Source of the DNA: Streptomyces violens
GTDB lineage: Bacteria; Actinomycetota; Actinomycetes; Streptomycetales; Streptomycetaceae
Assembly (NCBI RefSeq): GCF_000717745.1
Contig: NZ_JOBH01000011.1
Span: 1-64,000 of the forward strand
Direction: 5' to 3'
Length of the DNA: 64,000 nucleotides
The notes beneath the pieces were generated by a model. That model made no database searches. It was not told where the DNA came from and worked only from the letters and a program-made list of their open reading frames with translations. Of this stretch, positions 53,016 to 61,851 are shown piece by piece; positions within the stretch are counted from its first letter, which is position 1, and each line of letters opens with the position of its first letter. Both the position numbers and the translations under genes were made by a program.

Positions 53016-53966
53016 GTGAACAACGCAGTTCCCGCACCGCGGGTCATCGCCGTCGTCGGCCCCACCGCGGCCGGCAAGTCCGACCTGGGCGTCGCCCTCG
53101 CCCAGCGCTTCGGCGGCGAGGTCGTCAACGCCGACTCCATGCAGCTCTACCGGGGCATGGACATCGGTACCGCCAAGCTCACCCAGGAGGAGCGGGGCGG
53201 CGTACCGCACCACCTCCTGGACATCTGGGACGTCGCCCAGGCGGCGAGCGTCGCGGAGTACCAGCGGCTGGCCCGCGCCGAGATCGACCGGCTGCTCGCC
53301 CAGGGGCGCACCGCCGTCCTGGTGGGCGGCTCCGGCCTCTACGTGCGCGGCGCGCTGGACAACCTGGAGTTCCCCGGGACCGACCCCGAGGTGCGCGCCC
53401 GGCTGGAGGCCGAGCTGGAACAGGAGGGCAGCGGCGTACTGCACGCCCGGCTGGCGGCCGCCGACCCCGAGGCGGCGCGCGCGATCCTGCCGAGCAACGG
53501 GCGCCGCGTCGTCCGCGCCCTGGAGGTCATCGAGATCACCGGGCGCCCCTTCACGGCGAACCTGCCCGGCCCCGGTGATCAGCGCGAGGTCTACGCCGAC
53601 ACCGTGCAGATCGGCGTCGACGTGGCCCGCCCCGAACTGGACGAGCGGATCGCCGTACGAGTGGACCGCATGTGGGAGGCGGGGCTCGTAGCGGAGGTAC
53701 GCGCGCTCGAGGCACAGGGCCTGCGCGAGGGGCGTACGGCGTCCCGCGCCCTCGGGTACCAGCAGGTGCTGGCGTACCTCGCGGGGGAGTGCACCGAGGA
53801 CGAGGCGCGGGCCGAGACCGTACGCGCCACCAAACGCTTCGCGCGCCGCCAGGACTCGTGGTTCCGGCGGGACCCGCGGGTCCACTGGCTCAGCGGTGCC
53901 GCCGAGGTCCGGGGGGAACTTCCGGAGCGCGCGCTGGCGTTGCTCGAACGACCGGTCACAGCCTGA
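53016..53966 (+). CDS. miaA: tRNA dimethylallyltransferase MiaA
   Basis: A 316-aa enzyme that isopentenylates A37 of tRNA, giving i6A, the substrate of MiaB. The P-loop is VVGPTAAGKSDLG, followed by NADSMQLYRGMDIGTAK, GVPHHLLDIWD and LVGGSGLYVRGALDNLEFPGTD. The C-terminal part has ASRALGYQQVLAYLAGE and ATKRFARRQDSWFRRDPR. The GTG start has no Shine-Dalgarno sequence; CAGACT (53004-53009) and a 7-bp hairpin (52984-53001) lie just before it, so the mRNA is likely leaderless. Confidence 0.96.
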   Translation: MNNAVPAPRVIAVVGPTAAGKSDLGVALAQRFGGEVVNADSMQLYRGMDIGTAKLTQEERGGVPHHLLDIWDVAQAASVAEYQRLARAEIDRLLAQGRTAVLVGGSGLYVRGALDNLEFPGTDPEVRARLEAELEQEGSGVLHARLAAADPEAARAILPSNGRRVVRALEVIEITGRPFTANLPGPGDQREVYADTVQIGVDVARPELDERIAVRVDRMWEAGLVAEVRALEAQGLREGRTASRALGYQQVLAYLAGECTEDEARAETVRATKRFARRQDSWFRRDPRVHWLSGAAEVRGELPERALALLERPVTA

Positions 53967-54145
53967 TCACGTCCTGGCATCGGGACGCTCCGGCCGCCAT
54001 CGGGCCCCCTGAGGGCGTGTCATTATCGACCATCGACCGAGCCGTGGCGTCTGGAACTGGGAGGGCATTGGCGATGGAGGCCCGCCCTCGCAGCCGAGCG
54101 CAGCAGCCGGAAGCACCGCGCGAACAGCGCGCCGGAGGGGAACCG

Positions 54146-54811
54146 ATGACCGGTCAGGGACCGGGCCGGGCGCCGGCGCTCGACGACGCCGGACCGGCCG
54201 CCGGTGCCGGACTGCCGCGGGACGACAGGGCCGCCGCCGAGGGCCGCCCCGCCGAGGACGCCCCGCTCCCGGACGAGGACCTGTTCCCGGACGACGACCT
54301 GCTCACCGGTGAGGAGCGCCCGGGGGACGACGATCGGCTGACGGCCCCCGACGGCCGGCTGACGGACGACGACGGACCGGCGGGCGACGCGGGCCTGGAG
54401 GACGCGACCGCGCTGGACGGTTCCGACGGGCCGGACGCGCAGCCGGAGGACGACCGCCCGGCCGAGGACGCCGCGTCCTTCCGGGAGCTGCGGCCGCCGC
54501 GCCGCCTCCGACTGTGGCAGCTCGCCCCCATCGTGGGGCTGGCCGCCGTCGGCTCACTGATGTTCGCCTTTCCGCTGGCGTTCGAATTCGGCGGGGACGG
54601 CGGCGCCGTGTTCGCGATGCTTGGGCTGCTGCTGTGCTGCTGCGCGGCCGGCTGGGGCATGATGGCCGCCCGCCGGGTCGGCCACACCTGGCCGGGCCTG
54701 GCGGCCCGCGGTTCGGGCCGGCGCACGGACTGGCGGGTGGTGGCCGTGTACGTCGCGGTCGTCCTCGTGCTCGCGGCCCTCGCGATCTGGCGCGTGGCCC
54801 GGCTGCGCTGA
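54146..54811 (+). CDS. Membrane protein with acidic low-complexity N-terminus
   Basis: I do not recognise a family. The 221-aa product has about 115 N-terminal residues that are Asp/Pro/Gly/Glu-rich and carry repeated DD motifs. Three membrane helices follow (about 125-146, 153-174 with LLLCCCAAGWGMMA, and 197-217). The start has GGAGGGG 5 nt upstream. Position between miaA and dapF is conserved in streptomycetes, and the N-terminal tract would be cytosolic or extracytoplasmic and disordered. Confidence 0.72.
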   Translation: MTGQGPGRAPALDDAGPAAGAGLPRDDRAAAEGRPAEDAPLPDEDLFPDDDLLTGEERPGDDDRLTAPDGRLTDDDGPAGDAGLEDATALDGSDGPDAQPEDDRPAEDAASFRELRPPRRLRLWQLAPIVGLAAVGSLMFAFPLAFEFGGDGGAVFAMLGLLLCCCAAGWGMMAARRVGHTWPGLAARGSGRRTDWRVVAVYVAVVLVLAALAIWRVARLR

Positions 54812-54823
54812 GCGGCCCGCCCC

Positions 54824-54860
54824 GCCTCCGTACGCGGCGTCTCCGCCTCCGTACGCGGCG
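54824..54860 (+). repeat. 16-bp direct repeat upstream of dapF
   Basis: GCCTCCGTACGCGGCG occurs at 54824-54839 and again at 54845-54860, a 21-bp period. It fills the short gap before dapF and ends 34 bp before the -10-like TACGAT (54894-54899). It may be a tandem duplication without function, or two operator copies. Confidence 0.7.
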
Positions 54861-54905
54861 CGCCCGGATGCGGCCGCTGTCGGTGGTGGCCCGTACGATT
54901 CAAGG

Positions 54906-55796
54906 GTGAGCAACGAGCGCATTGCCTTCCTCAAGGGCCACGGCACCGAGAACGACTTCTTGATCGTCCCCGACCCGGACGGGCGGCTGGAGCTGCCCGC
55001 GTCCCTGGTCGCGCGGCTCTGCGACCGCCGGGCCGGCATCGGCGGCGACGGCGTGCTGCACGTCGTACGGTCCGCGGCGCATCCCGAGGCGCGTGCCATG
55101 GCCGACGAGGCCGAGTGGTTCATGGACTACCGCAACGGCGACGGCTCGATCGCCGAGATGTGCGGCAACGGCGTCCGGGTGTTCGCGCGCTATCTCGAGC
55201 ACGCCGGGCTGGCCGAGCCCGGCGATCTGGCCATCGCCACCCGGGCGGGCGTGCGCCGTGTGCACCTGGCCAAGGACGCCGCGGGCCCCGGGACGGGCGA
55301 GGTCACCGTCACCATGGGCCGCGCCGAGCTCCCCGAGGAGCAGGTCACGGTCACGGTCGGCGGCCGCAGCTGGCCCGCGCGCAACGTGAACATGGGCAAT
55401 CCGCACGCCGTCGCCTTCGTCGAGGACCTCGACCACGCCGGGGACCTGCTCAGCGCTCCGCCGTTCAGCCCCGCCGCCGTGTACCCGGGCGGAGTCAACG
55501 TCGAGTTCGTCGTCGACCGCGGCCCGCGCCATGTCGCGATGCGGGTCCACGAGCGCGGCTCCGGCGAGACCCGATCCTGCGGCACGGGCGCCTGCGCGGT
55601 CGCCGTCGCCGCCGCGCGCCGAGACGGCGACGACCCCGCGATCACGGGCAGCCCCGTCGCGTACACCGTCGACGTCCCCGGCGGCCAGCTCGTGATCACC
55701 GAGCTGCCGGACGGCACGGTCGAGATGACGGGTCCCGCGGTGATCGTCGCCGAGGGCACGATCGACCCCGCCTGGCTGGCCGCGGCCACCGCCTGA
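54906..55796 (+). CDS. dapF: Diaminopimelate epimerase DapF
   Basis: A 296-aa PLP-independent epimerase making meso-diaminopimelate for lysine and peptidoglycan. The two catalytic cysteines are Cys86 (EMCGNGVRVF) and Cys225 (RSCGTGACAVA). KGHGTENDFLIV and NVNMGNPHAV complete the family pattern; the usual HGxxNDF appears as HGTENDF. The GTG start lies 6 nt after TACGAT, with no Shine-Dalgarno sequence except AAGG abutting the start, so it is likely leaderless. Confidence 0.97.
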   Translation: MSNERIAFLKGHGTENDFLIVPDPDGRLELPASLVARLCDRRAGIGGDGVLHVVRSAAHPEARAMADEAEWFMDYRNGDGSIAEMCGNGVRVFARYLEHAGLAEPGDLAIATRAGVRRVHLAKDAAGPGTGEVTVTMGRAELPEEQVTVTVGGRSWPARNVNMGNPHAVAFVEDLDHAGDLLSAPPFSPAAVYPGGVNVEFVVDRGPRHVAMRVHERGSGETRSCGTGACAVAVAAARRDGDDPAITGSPVAYTVDVPGGQLVITELPDGTVEMTGPAVIVAEGTIDPAWLAAATA

Positions 55797-56001
55797 GAAC
55801 GGCTCCGGGGCCGTCCGGGAACGGCCCTCGTACGGTAACGGGGTACCGCCGAAGATTCGCTCGAATGGGTGATCCGTTTCACTCTGGGCGAGAGGCGGTG
55901 AGCGGTGCGTGATGGGCTCGGTAGCATCAAGCACCGGCCCGGACACCGCCGTCACCGCCTGATCGCGTCCGGCCGCCGGTCGATGCTGCCGGAGGTGCCC
56001 C

Positions 56002-58326
56002 ATGAGCGCAGAGGCCACTGAACCCAGCGGTGCGCCCGCAGAGCTTCACCCGGCAGGGGTGCCGGCCCGCAAACGCGGCCGCCCCCGTCTGGAGCTGAGA
56101 GGTCTGCGCCGGTTCAGCCGCGCGGCGCTGCTGGGACCCATGCCGCGCGACGGCCTGCCCGACGCCCTGGAGCACGTCGCCAAGGTCCACCGCGCCCACC
56201 ACCCGGACGCCGACCTGGCGGTCCTCAGCAAGGCGTACGTGCTCGCCGAGTCCTCGCACCGGGGGCAGATGCGCAAGAGCGGCGAGCCGTACATCACGCA
56301 CCCCCTCGCCGTGACGCTGATCCTCGCCGAACTGGGCGCGGAGACCACCTCGTTGACCGCCTCTCTGCTCCACGACACGGTCGAGGACACGGAGGTGACG
56401 CTCGATCAGGTGGGCGCGGAGTTCGGCGAGGAGGTGCGCTTCCTGGTCGACGGCGTCACCAAGCTGGAGAAGGTCGACTACGGCGCGGCGGCCGAGCCGG
56501 AGACCTTCCGCAAGATGCTGCTGGCCACGGGCAACGACGTCCGGGTGATGACGATCAAGCTCGCCGACCGGCTGCACAACATGCGCACCCTCGGTGTGAT
56601 GCGCCCCGAGAAGCAGGCCCGGATCGCCAAGGTCACCCGCGATGTGCTGATCCCGCTCGCCGAGCGCCTTGGTATCCAGGCGCTCAAGACCGAGCTGGAG
56701 GACCTGGTCTTCGCGATCCTGCACCCGGAGGAGTACGCCGCCACCCGCACCCTCGTGCGGCAGCACGCCGAGCGCCCCGACCCGCTCGCGGCCGTCGCCG
56801 AGCGGATGCGCGCGGTCCTGCACGACGCGGGCATCGACGCCGAAGTCCTCGTCCGGCCGCGGCACTTCGTCTCGGTGCACCGGGTGCGGATAGGGCGCGG
56901 CGAGCTGACCGGCGCGGACCTGGGGCGGCTGCTGGTGCTGGTCACCGAGGACGCGGACTGTTACGCCGTACTGGGCGAGCTGCACACGTGCTTCACGCCG
57001 GTCGTCTCGGAGTTCAAGGACTTCATCGCGGCGCCCAAGTTCAACCTGTACCAGTCGCTGCACACCGCGGTGACGAGCGAGCACGGCGAGATTGCCGAAA
57101 CGCTTATCCGCACCCACCGGATGCACCGGGTGGCCGAGGCCGGGGTGATCGCGCTCGGCAACCCGCACGTCCCCGCCGAGGGCGGCCCGTACGGCCCGTC
57201 GGAGGCCGCCGATGCGCCCGACGGGGAGCGGGTGGACCCGACCCGCCCCGGCTGGCTCTCACGGCTCTTGGAGTGGCAGCGGGTCGCCCCCGACCCGGAC
57301 ACGTTCTGGACCTCGCTCCGGGACGACCTGGCCGAGGACCGGGAGATCACGGTCTTCCGCGCGGACGGCGGCTTCGGCGGGGGAGTGGAGGCGGCGCGCG
57401 AGACGGCGGCGGATTCCTCGGGCGACCGCGGCGCGATCCGGCTGCCGGCGGGCGCGAGCTGCGTGGACGCCGCGTACGCACTCCATGGAGCGGGGGCGCA
57501 CTGTTGCATCGGCGCGCGCGTGAACGGCCGCCTGGCGACCCTCTCGACGATCCTCCTCGACGGTGACAGCCTGCACCTCCTCATGGCCCCGGACTCCGCG
57601 GCGGGCCCGTCCCCGCAGTGGCTGGAGTACGCGCGTACGCCCGCGGCCCGCCTCGCCATCTCCCGCTGGCTCACCGCGCATCCGGGGGCGGAACGCGGGG
57701 AACGGGACGCCGGTACGGAGACCGTCGAGACTGCTGCGACGCCGGAGAGCGAGAACGACGGGACGGACGAGCGGAGCCCCGCCCTGGAGGCGGGCAACGC
57801 CGACCCCGTGGACGCCGACGAGGCCCCCGGGGCGCGCCGCCCCCGCCCGCCCGTCCCCGCCGTCGCCGACCTCCCCGACGCGACGGTCCGGCTGGCCGGC
57901 TGCTGCACCCCCGTGCCGCCCGACAAGGTCACCGGCTTCGCCGTACGGGGCGGCATCGTGACCGTGCACCGCGCCCTGTGTCCGGCCGTGGCCCGGATGG
58001 CGGCGGCCGGGCGGGCGCCCGTAGGAGTGCACTGGCAACGCTCGGCCGCGCCGGACCAGGGCTGCCGTGTCACGCTGCTCGCCGAGGCGTTCAGCAGGCC
58101 CCGGCTGCTGGCCGATCTCACCGAAGCCATCGCCACGCAGGGTGCCGCCGTCGTCTCCGCCGACGTGGAGCCGCCGCACGAGCAGCGCGTACGGCACACG
58201 TACACGCTGCACCTCCCGGACGCCGCCGAACTGCCGTCCCTGATGCGGGCGATGCGCCAGGTACCGGGCGTCTTCGACGTCCTGCGCGCGGGCCGCAGCC
58301 GCCCGGCCGCGACCATCCGCCTCTGA
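56002..58326 (+). CDS. rshA: RelA/SpoT homologue RshA
   Basis: A 774-aa (p)ppGpp metabolism enzyme, the second RelA/SpoT homologue of streptomycetes. The hydrolase domain is intact: SHRGQMRKSGEPYITHPLAV, LLHDTVEDT, and KLADRLHNMRTLGVM. The synthetase domain is altered: the GRPKxxYSIxxK motif reads VRPRHFVSVHRV, and RFKDYIA reads EFKDFIA, although KFNLYQSLHT and an IRTHRMHRVAE remain. TGS (with an internal insert) and a C-terminal ACT/zinc-finger region (LAGCCTPVPPDKVTGF, RGGIVTVHRALC) follow. It may be mainly a hydrolase. RshA of S. coelicolor is known to act next to RelA. Confidence 0.92.
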   Translation: MSAEATEPSGAPAELHPAGVPARKRGRPRLELRGLRRFSRAALLGPMPRDGLPDALEHVAKVHRAHHPDADLAVLSKAYVLAESSHRGQMRKSGEPYITHPLAVTLILAELGAETTSLTASLLHDTVEDTEVTLDQVGAEFGEEVRFLVDGVTKLEKVDYGAAAEPETFRKMLLATGNDVRVMTIKLADRLHNMRTLGVMRPEKQARIAKVTRDVLIPLAERLGIQALKTELEDLVFAILHPEEYAATRTLVRQHAERPDPLAAVAERMRAVLHDAGIDAEVLVRPRHFVSVHRVRIGRGELTGADLGRLLVLVTEDADCYAVLGELHTCFTPVVSEFKDFIAAPKFNLYQSLHTAVTSEHGEIAETLIRTHRMHRVAEAGVIALGNPHVPAEGGPYGPSEAADAPDGERVDPTRPGWLSRLLEWQRVAPDPDTFWTSLRDDLAEDREITVFRADGGFGGGVEAARETAADSSGDRGAIRLPAGASCVDAAYALHGAGAHCCIGARVNGRLATLSTILLDGDSLHLLMAPDSAAGPSPQWLEYARTPAARLAISRWLTAHPGAERGERDAGTETVETAATPESENDGTDERSPALEAGNADPVDADEAPGARRPRPPVPAVADLPDATVRLAGCCTPVPPDKVTGFAVRGGIVTVHRALCPAVARMAAAGRAPVGVHWQRSAAPDQGCRVTLLAEAFSRPRLLADLTEAIATQGAAVVSADVEPPHEQRVRHTYTLHLPDAAELPSLMRAMRQVPGVFDVLRAGRSRPAATIRL

Positions 58327-58489
58327 GGCGCGCGTGGACGAAGTGCCCTCGCTGAGGCGCGCGTCTCCGAGGGCGGCCCCCGGATGCGGCGTGCGGCGAC
58401 GCGCCCGGGAAGCGACCGGAACCGCTCATTCGGGTGCCGCCCTGCCGTGCCGCCGTTCACAAGCGCGGCCGTACTGGTAGCGGTAACGC

Positions 58490-60037
58490 ATGCCCTCTAT
58501 GTCCCGCCGTACCGCGTCCCTCATTCGCCAGGCGCCGGACCTGCCGCGCCCCTCCGCGCCGCGCCGCCTCAAGGCCCACCGCCGCGCCGTCCCGGCGGTG
58601 CTGGCCGTCGGCGCCCTCCTGGCGGCGGGCGCGCCGGAGCCCGGCCCCCAGGGGCTCGGCGACCGCCTCTACCCGCACCTCGGCAACCCCGGCTACGACG
58701 TCGGCGCCTACGACATCGCCATGACGTACTCCGGACGCAACGACGCCCCGCTGGACGCCGTCACCACGATCACCGCCCGGGCCACCGGCCACCTGGACCG
58801 CGTCAACCTCGACTTCGCCCGCGGCACCGTGCGGTCGGTGCAGGTCAACGAGGCTCCGGCGCGGTACGCCACGCACGACGAGGACCTCGTGGTCACCCCG
58901 GCCCGCCCCGTCGAGCCGGGCCAGAGCATGCGGATCGTCGTCCGGCACACCAGCAACCCCAAGGGCGGCAAGGACGGCGGCTGGGTCCGTACGGGCGACG
59001 GACTGGTCATGGCCAACCAGGCGGACGCCGCGCACCGCGTCTTCCCCGGCAACGACCACCCCTCCGACAAGGCCGACTTCACCTTCCGGATCACCGCCCC
59101 TCGTGGCATCACTGCCGTCGCGAACGGCCTGCCCCTCGGGCGCAGCGCCCGTGGACCGGCCACCACCTGGACGTACCGTTCGCTGCACCCGATGGCCACC
59201 GAGCTGGTCCAGGTCTCCCTGGGGAAGTCCGCCGTCGTCCGGCGCCAGGGCCCGCACGGGCTGCCCCTGAGGGACGTCGTACCGGCCGCCGAGCGCAAGA
59301 AGCTGGAGCCCTGGCTCGCCAAGACGCCCGGGCAGATCGCCTGGCTGGAGCGCCAGGTGGGCCAGTACCCCTTCGAGACCTACGGGGTGCTGCTGGCCGA
59401 TGCCTCGACCGGCTTCGAGCTGGAGACACAGACGCTCTCCCTGTTCGAGAAGCACCTCTTCACCATGGACCGGATCCCGTCCTGGTACGTGGAGTCACTG
59501 ATGGTGCACGAGCTGGCACACCAGTGGTTCGGCGACAGCGTCAGCCCGCGCACCTGGTCCGACCTGTGGCTGAACGAGTCGCACGCCACCTGGTACGAAG
59601 CGCTCTACGCGGACCGCGCCAGCAAGGGCAAGGCGTCCATGGAGGACCGCATGAAGCGCGCCTACCAGGAGTCCGACGGCTGGCGCGCGGCCGGCGGGCC
59701 CCCGGCGGCCCCCAAGCCCCCCGAGAAGGGCCAGAAGATCGGCATCTTCCGGCCGGTGGTCTACGACGGCAGCGCGCTGGTCCTGTATGCGCTGCGCGAG
59801 CGGATGGGTGCCGCCGCCTTCGACCGCCTGGAGCGCGCCTGGTACGAGCAGCACCGCGACGGCGTCGCCGGCACCGCCGAATTCGTGGCGCTGGCCTCCC
59901 GCATCCACGGCAAGGACCTCTCCGGCTTCCTGCACGCCTGGCTGTACGACACCCGTACGCCGCCGATGCCCGGCCACCCGGACTGGCACGTCAAGAAGGC
60001 GCAGGCGAAGCCGGACCCGAAAGGCCGCGCATCCTGA
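58490..60037 (+). CDS. M1-family zinc metallopeptidase (aminopeptidase-like, secreted)
   Basis: A 515-aa M1 peptidase. After a basic start (SMSRRTASLIR..RRLKAHRR), a hydrophobic signal-like segment (AVPAVLAVGALLAAGAPEPG) suggests export. The N-terminal beta domain precedes the catalytic domain with HELAHQWFGDSV (zinc site HEXXH) and WLNESHATW (third ligand Glu). In most M1 enzymes this second box is NEGFA; here it is NESHA, as in several actinobacterial homologues. The C-terminal ERAP-type domain is absent. Its start is uncertain: an ATG 9 nt later is also possible. Confidence 0.88.
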   Translation: MPSMSRRTASLIRQAPDLPRPSAPRRLKAHRRAVPAVLAVGALLAAGAPEPGPQGLGDRLYPHLGNPGYDVGAYDIAMTYSGRNDAPLDAVTTITARATGHLDRVNLDFARGTVRSVQVNEAPARYATHDEDLVVTPARPVEPGQSMRIVVRHTSNPKGGKDGGWVRTGDGLVMANQADAAHRVFPGNDHPSDKADFTFRITAPRGITAVANGLPLGRSARGPATTWTYRSLHPMATELVQVSLGKSAVVRRQGPHGLPLRDVVPAAERKKLEPWLAKTPGQIAWLERQVGQYPFETYGVLLADASTGFELETQTLSLFEKHLFTMDRIPSWYVESLMVHELAHQWFGDSVSPRTWSDLWLNESHATWYEALYADRASKGKASMEDRMKRAYQESDGWRAAGGPPAAPKPPEKGQKIGIFRPVVYDGSALVLYALRERMGAAAFDRLERAWYEQHRDGVAGTAEFVALASRIHGKDLSGFLHAWLYDTRTPPMPGHPDWHVKKAQAKPDPKGRAS

Positions 60038-60187
60038 CCCCGGGCCCACCTCCGCCGCGCTCACCAGGGACAATGAGAGGGCAGGAAAACTCGCGTGACG
60101 GGCGTCACCGGCCGTGCGACCATCGACGGACCGACGCCGGGACCGCCGGGAATCTCCCGGGGCGTCCGGACGTTGTCACGATCGAGA

Positions 60188-60219
60188 GTCCCGAGGCCCT
60201 TGAAGGGCCTTCGAGGGAC
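60188..60219 (+). promoter_or_regulatory. hflX leader hairpin
   Basis: GTCCC/GGGAC arms enclose AGGCCCTT-GA-AAGGGCCT, giving a nested hairpin 23 nt before the hflX ATG. AAAGGA (60233-60238) is the ribosome binding site. A leader of this kind could control hflX, whose homologues are induced by ribosome-targeting antibiotics. No attenuating uORF is convincing here. Confidence 0.45.
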
Positions 60220-60242
60220 GTCCCAACGACACAAAGGATCAA

Positions 60243-61742
60243 ATGACCTCCTCTTCTTCCCTTCCTCAGCAGGACCGACAGCGCCTCCACGAGAGCCTTC
60301 GGGCCGACGCCCTGATGGAAGAGGACGTCGCCTGGAGCCACGAGATCGACGGGGCGCGTGACGGCGACCAGTACGACCGTTCCGAGCGCGCGGCCCTGCG
60401 CCGCGTGGCGGGCCTGTCCACCGAGCTCGAGGACGTCACCGAGGTCGAGTACCGGCAGCTGCGCCTGGAGCGCGTGGTGCTGGTGGGCGTATGGACCTCC
60501 GGGACGGTCCTCGACGCGGAGAATTCCCTCGCGGAGCTGGCCGCACTGGCCGAGACCGCGGGCGCGCTGGTGCTGGACGGTGTGATCCAGCGCCGTGACA
60601 AGCCGGACCCGGCGACGTACATCGGCTCCGGCAAGGCCCAGGAGCTGCGCGACATCGTGCTGGAGTCCGGCGCCGACACCGTCGTCTGCGACGGTGAGCT
60701 GAGCCCCGGCCAGCTGATCCACCTGGAAGACGTCGTCAAGGTCAAGGTGGTCGACCGGACCGCCCTGATCCTCGACATCTTCGCCCAGCACGCCAAGTCC
60801 CGGGAGGGCAAGGCGCAGGTCGCGCTGGCACAGATGCAGTACATGCTGCCTCGGCTGCGCGGCTGGGGTCAGTCGCTGTCCCGGCAGATGGGTGGCGGTG
60901 GCTCCGGTTCTGCGGGCGGCGGCATGGCCACCCGTGGTCCCGGTGAGACCAAGATCGAGACGGACCGGCGGCGGATCCGCGAGAAGATGGCGAAGATGCG
61001 CCGGGAGATCGCGGAGATGAAGACCGGGCGCGACATCAAGCGCCAGGAACGCCGGCGCAACAAGGTCCCCTCGGTAGCCATCGCGGGATACACGAACGCG
61101 GGCAAGTCCTCGCTGCTCAACCGCCTCACCGGCGCCGGTGTCCTGGTGGAGAACGCCCTGTTCGCCACCCTGGACCCGACCGTCCGGCGGGCCGAGACGC
61201 CCAGCGGGCGGCTCTACACCCTGGCCGACACGGTCGGATTCGTCCGGCACCTCCCGCACCACCTCGTCGAGGCGTTCCGCTCCACGATGGAGGAGGTCGG
61301 CGACTCCGACCTCATCCTGCACGTGGTCGACGGCTCGCACCCGGTGCCCGAGGAGCAGCTGGCGGCCGTCCGCGAGGTGATCCGTGACGTCGGTGCGACC
61401 GACGTGCCGGAGATCGTGGTCGTCAACAAGGCGGACGCGGCCGATCCGCTGGTGCTGCAGCGCCTGCTGCGCCAGGAGAAGCACGCCATGCTGGTGTCGG
61501 CCCGTACGGGCCAGGGCATCGAAGAGCTGCTCGCCCTGCTCGACGAGGAGCTGCCGCGGCCCAGCGTCGAGATCGAGGCGCTGGTCCCGTACACCCACGG
61601 CCAGCTGGTCTCGCGGGCGCACGCCGAGGGCGAGGTGATCTCCGAGGAGCACACCGCGGAGGGCACGGTCCTCAAGGCCCGCGTCCACGAAGAGCTGGCG
61701 GCGGAGCTGCAGCCGTACGTACCGGCGGCCGCGGGCGGCTGA
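60243..61742 (+). CDS. hflX: Ribosome-splitting GTPase HflX
   Basis: A 499-aa GTPase. The N-terminal HflX domain has RDKPDPATYIGSGKAQEL and VVCDGELSPGQL. A central coiled helical segment with a Gly/Ser-rich insert (MGGGGSGSAGGGMATRGPGE) leads into the G domain: G1 AGYTNAGKSSLLN, G2/G3 FATLDPT and DTVGFVRHLP, G4 NKAD, and G5 SAR. HflX splits stalled or inactive 70S ribosomes and confers macrolide tolerance in actinobacteria. A strong terminator follows. Confidence 0.96.
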   Translation: MTSSSSLPQQDRQRLHESLRADALMEEDVAWSHEIDGARDGDQYDRSERAALRRVAGLSTELEDVTEVEYRQLRLERVVLVGVWTSGTVLDAENSLAELAALAETAGALVLDGVIQRRDKPDPATYIGSGKAQELRDIVLESGADTVVCDGELSPGQLIHLEDVVKVKVVDRTALILDIFAQHAKSREGKAQVALAQMQYMLPRLRGWGQSLSRQMGGGGSGSAGGGMATRGPGETKIETDRRRIREKMAKMRREIAEMKTGRDIKRQERRRNKVPSVAIAGYTNAGKSSLLNRLTGAGVLVENALFATLDPTVRRAETPSGRLYTLADTVGFVRHLPHHLVEAFRSTMEEVGDSDLILHVVDGSHPVPEEQLAAVREVIRDVGATDVPEIVVVNKADAADPLVLQRLLRQEKHAMLVSARTGQGIEELLALLDEELPRPSVEIEALVPYTHGQLVSRAHAEGEVISEEHTAEGTVLKARVHEELAAELQPYVPAAAGG

Positions 61743-61784
61743 TCCGCACGCGCCCGCGCTCGGAGGGCCGTACGACCGACGCAC

Positions 61785-61819
61785 GAGGGCCCGCTCCCCA
61801 CCAAGGGGAGCGGGCCCTC
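61785..61819. terminator. Terminator between hflX and the protease gene
   Basis: A perfect 15-bp GC stem, GAGGGCCCGCTCCCC (61785-61799) / GGGGAGCGGGCCCTC (61805-61819), with a 5-nt loop, between convergent genes. It works for both. Confidence 0.85.
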
Positions 61820-61851
61820 ACGCATGTCCGTTACGGGGACTGTCGCACCGG

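Noticed and set aside
60095..60361. 88-aa GTG ORF as a possible uORF of hflX
   Set aside because: It overlaps hflX by more than 100 bp, has no Shine-Dalgarno sequence, and its composition is random; no Cys, Trp or stall-like motif.
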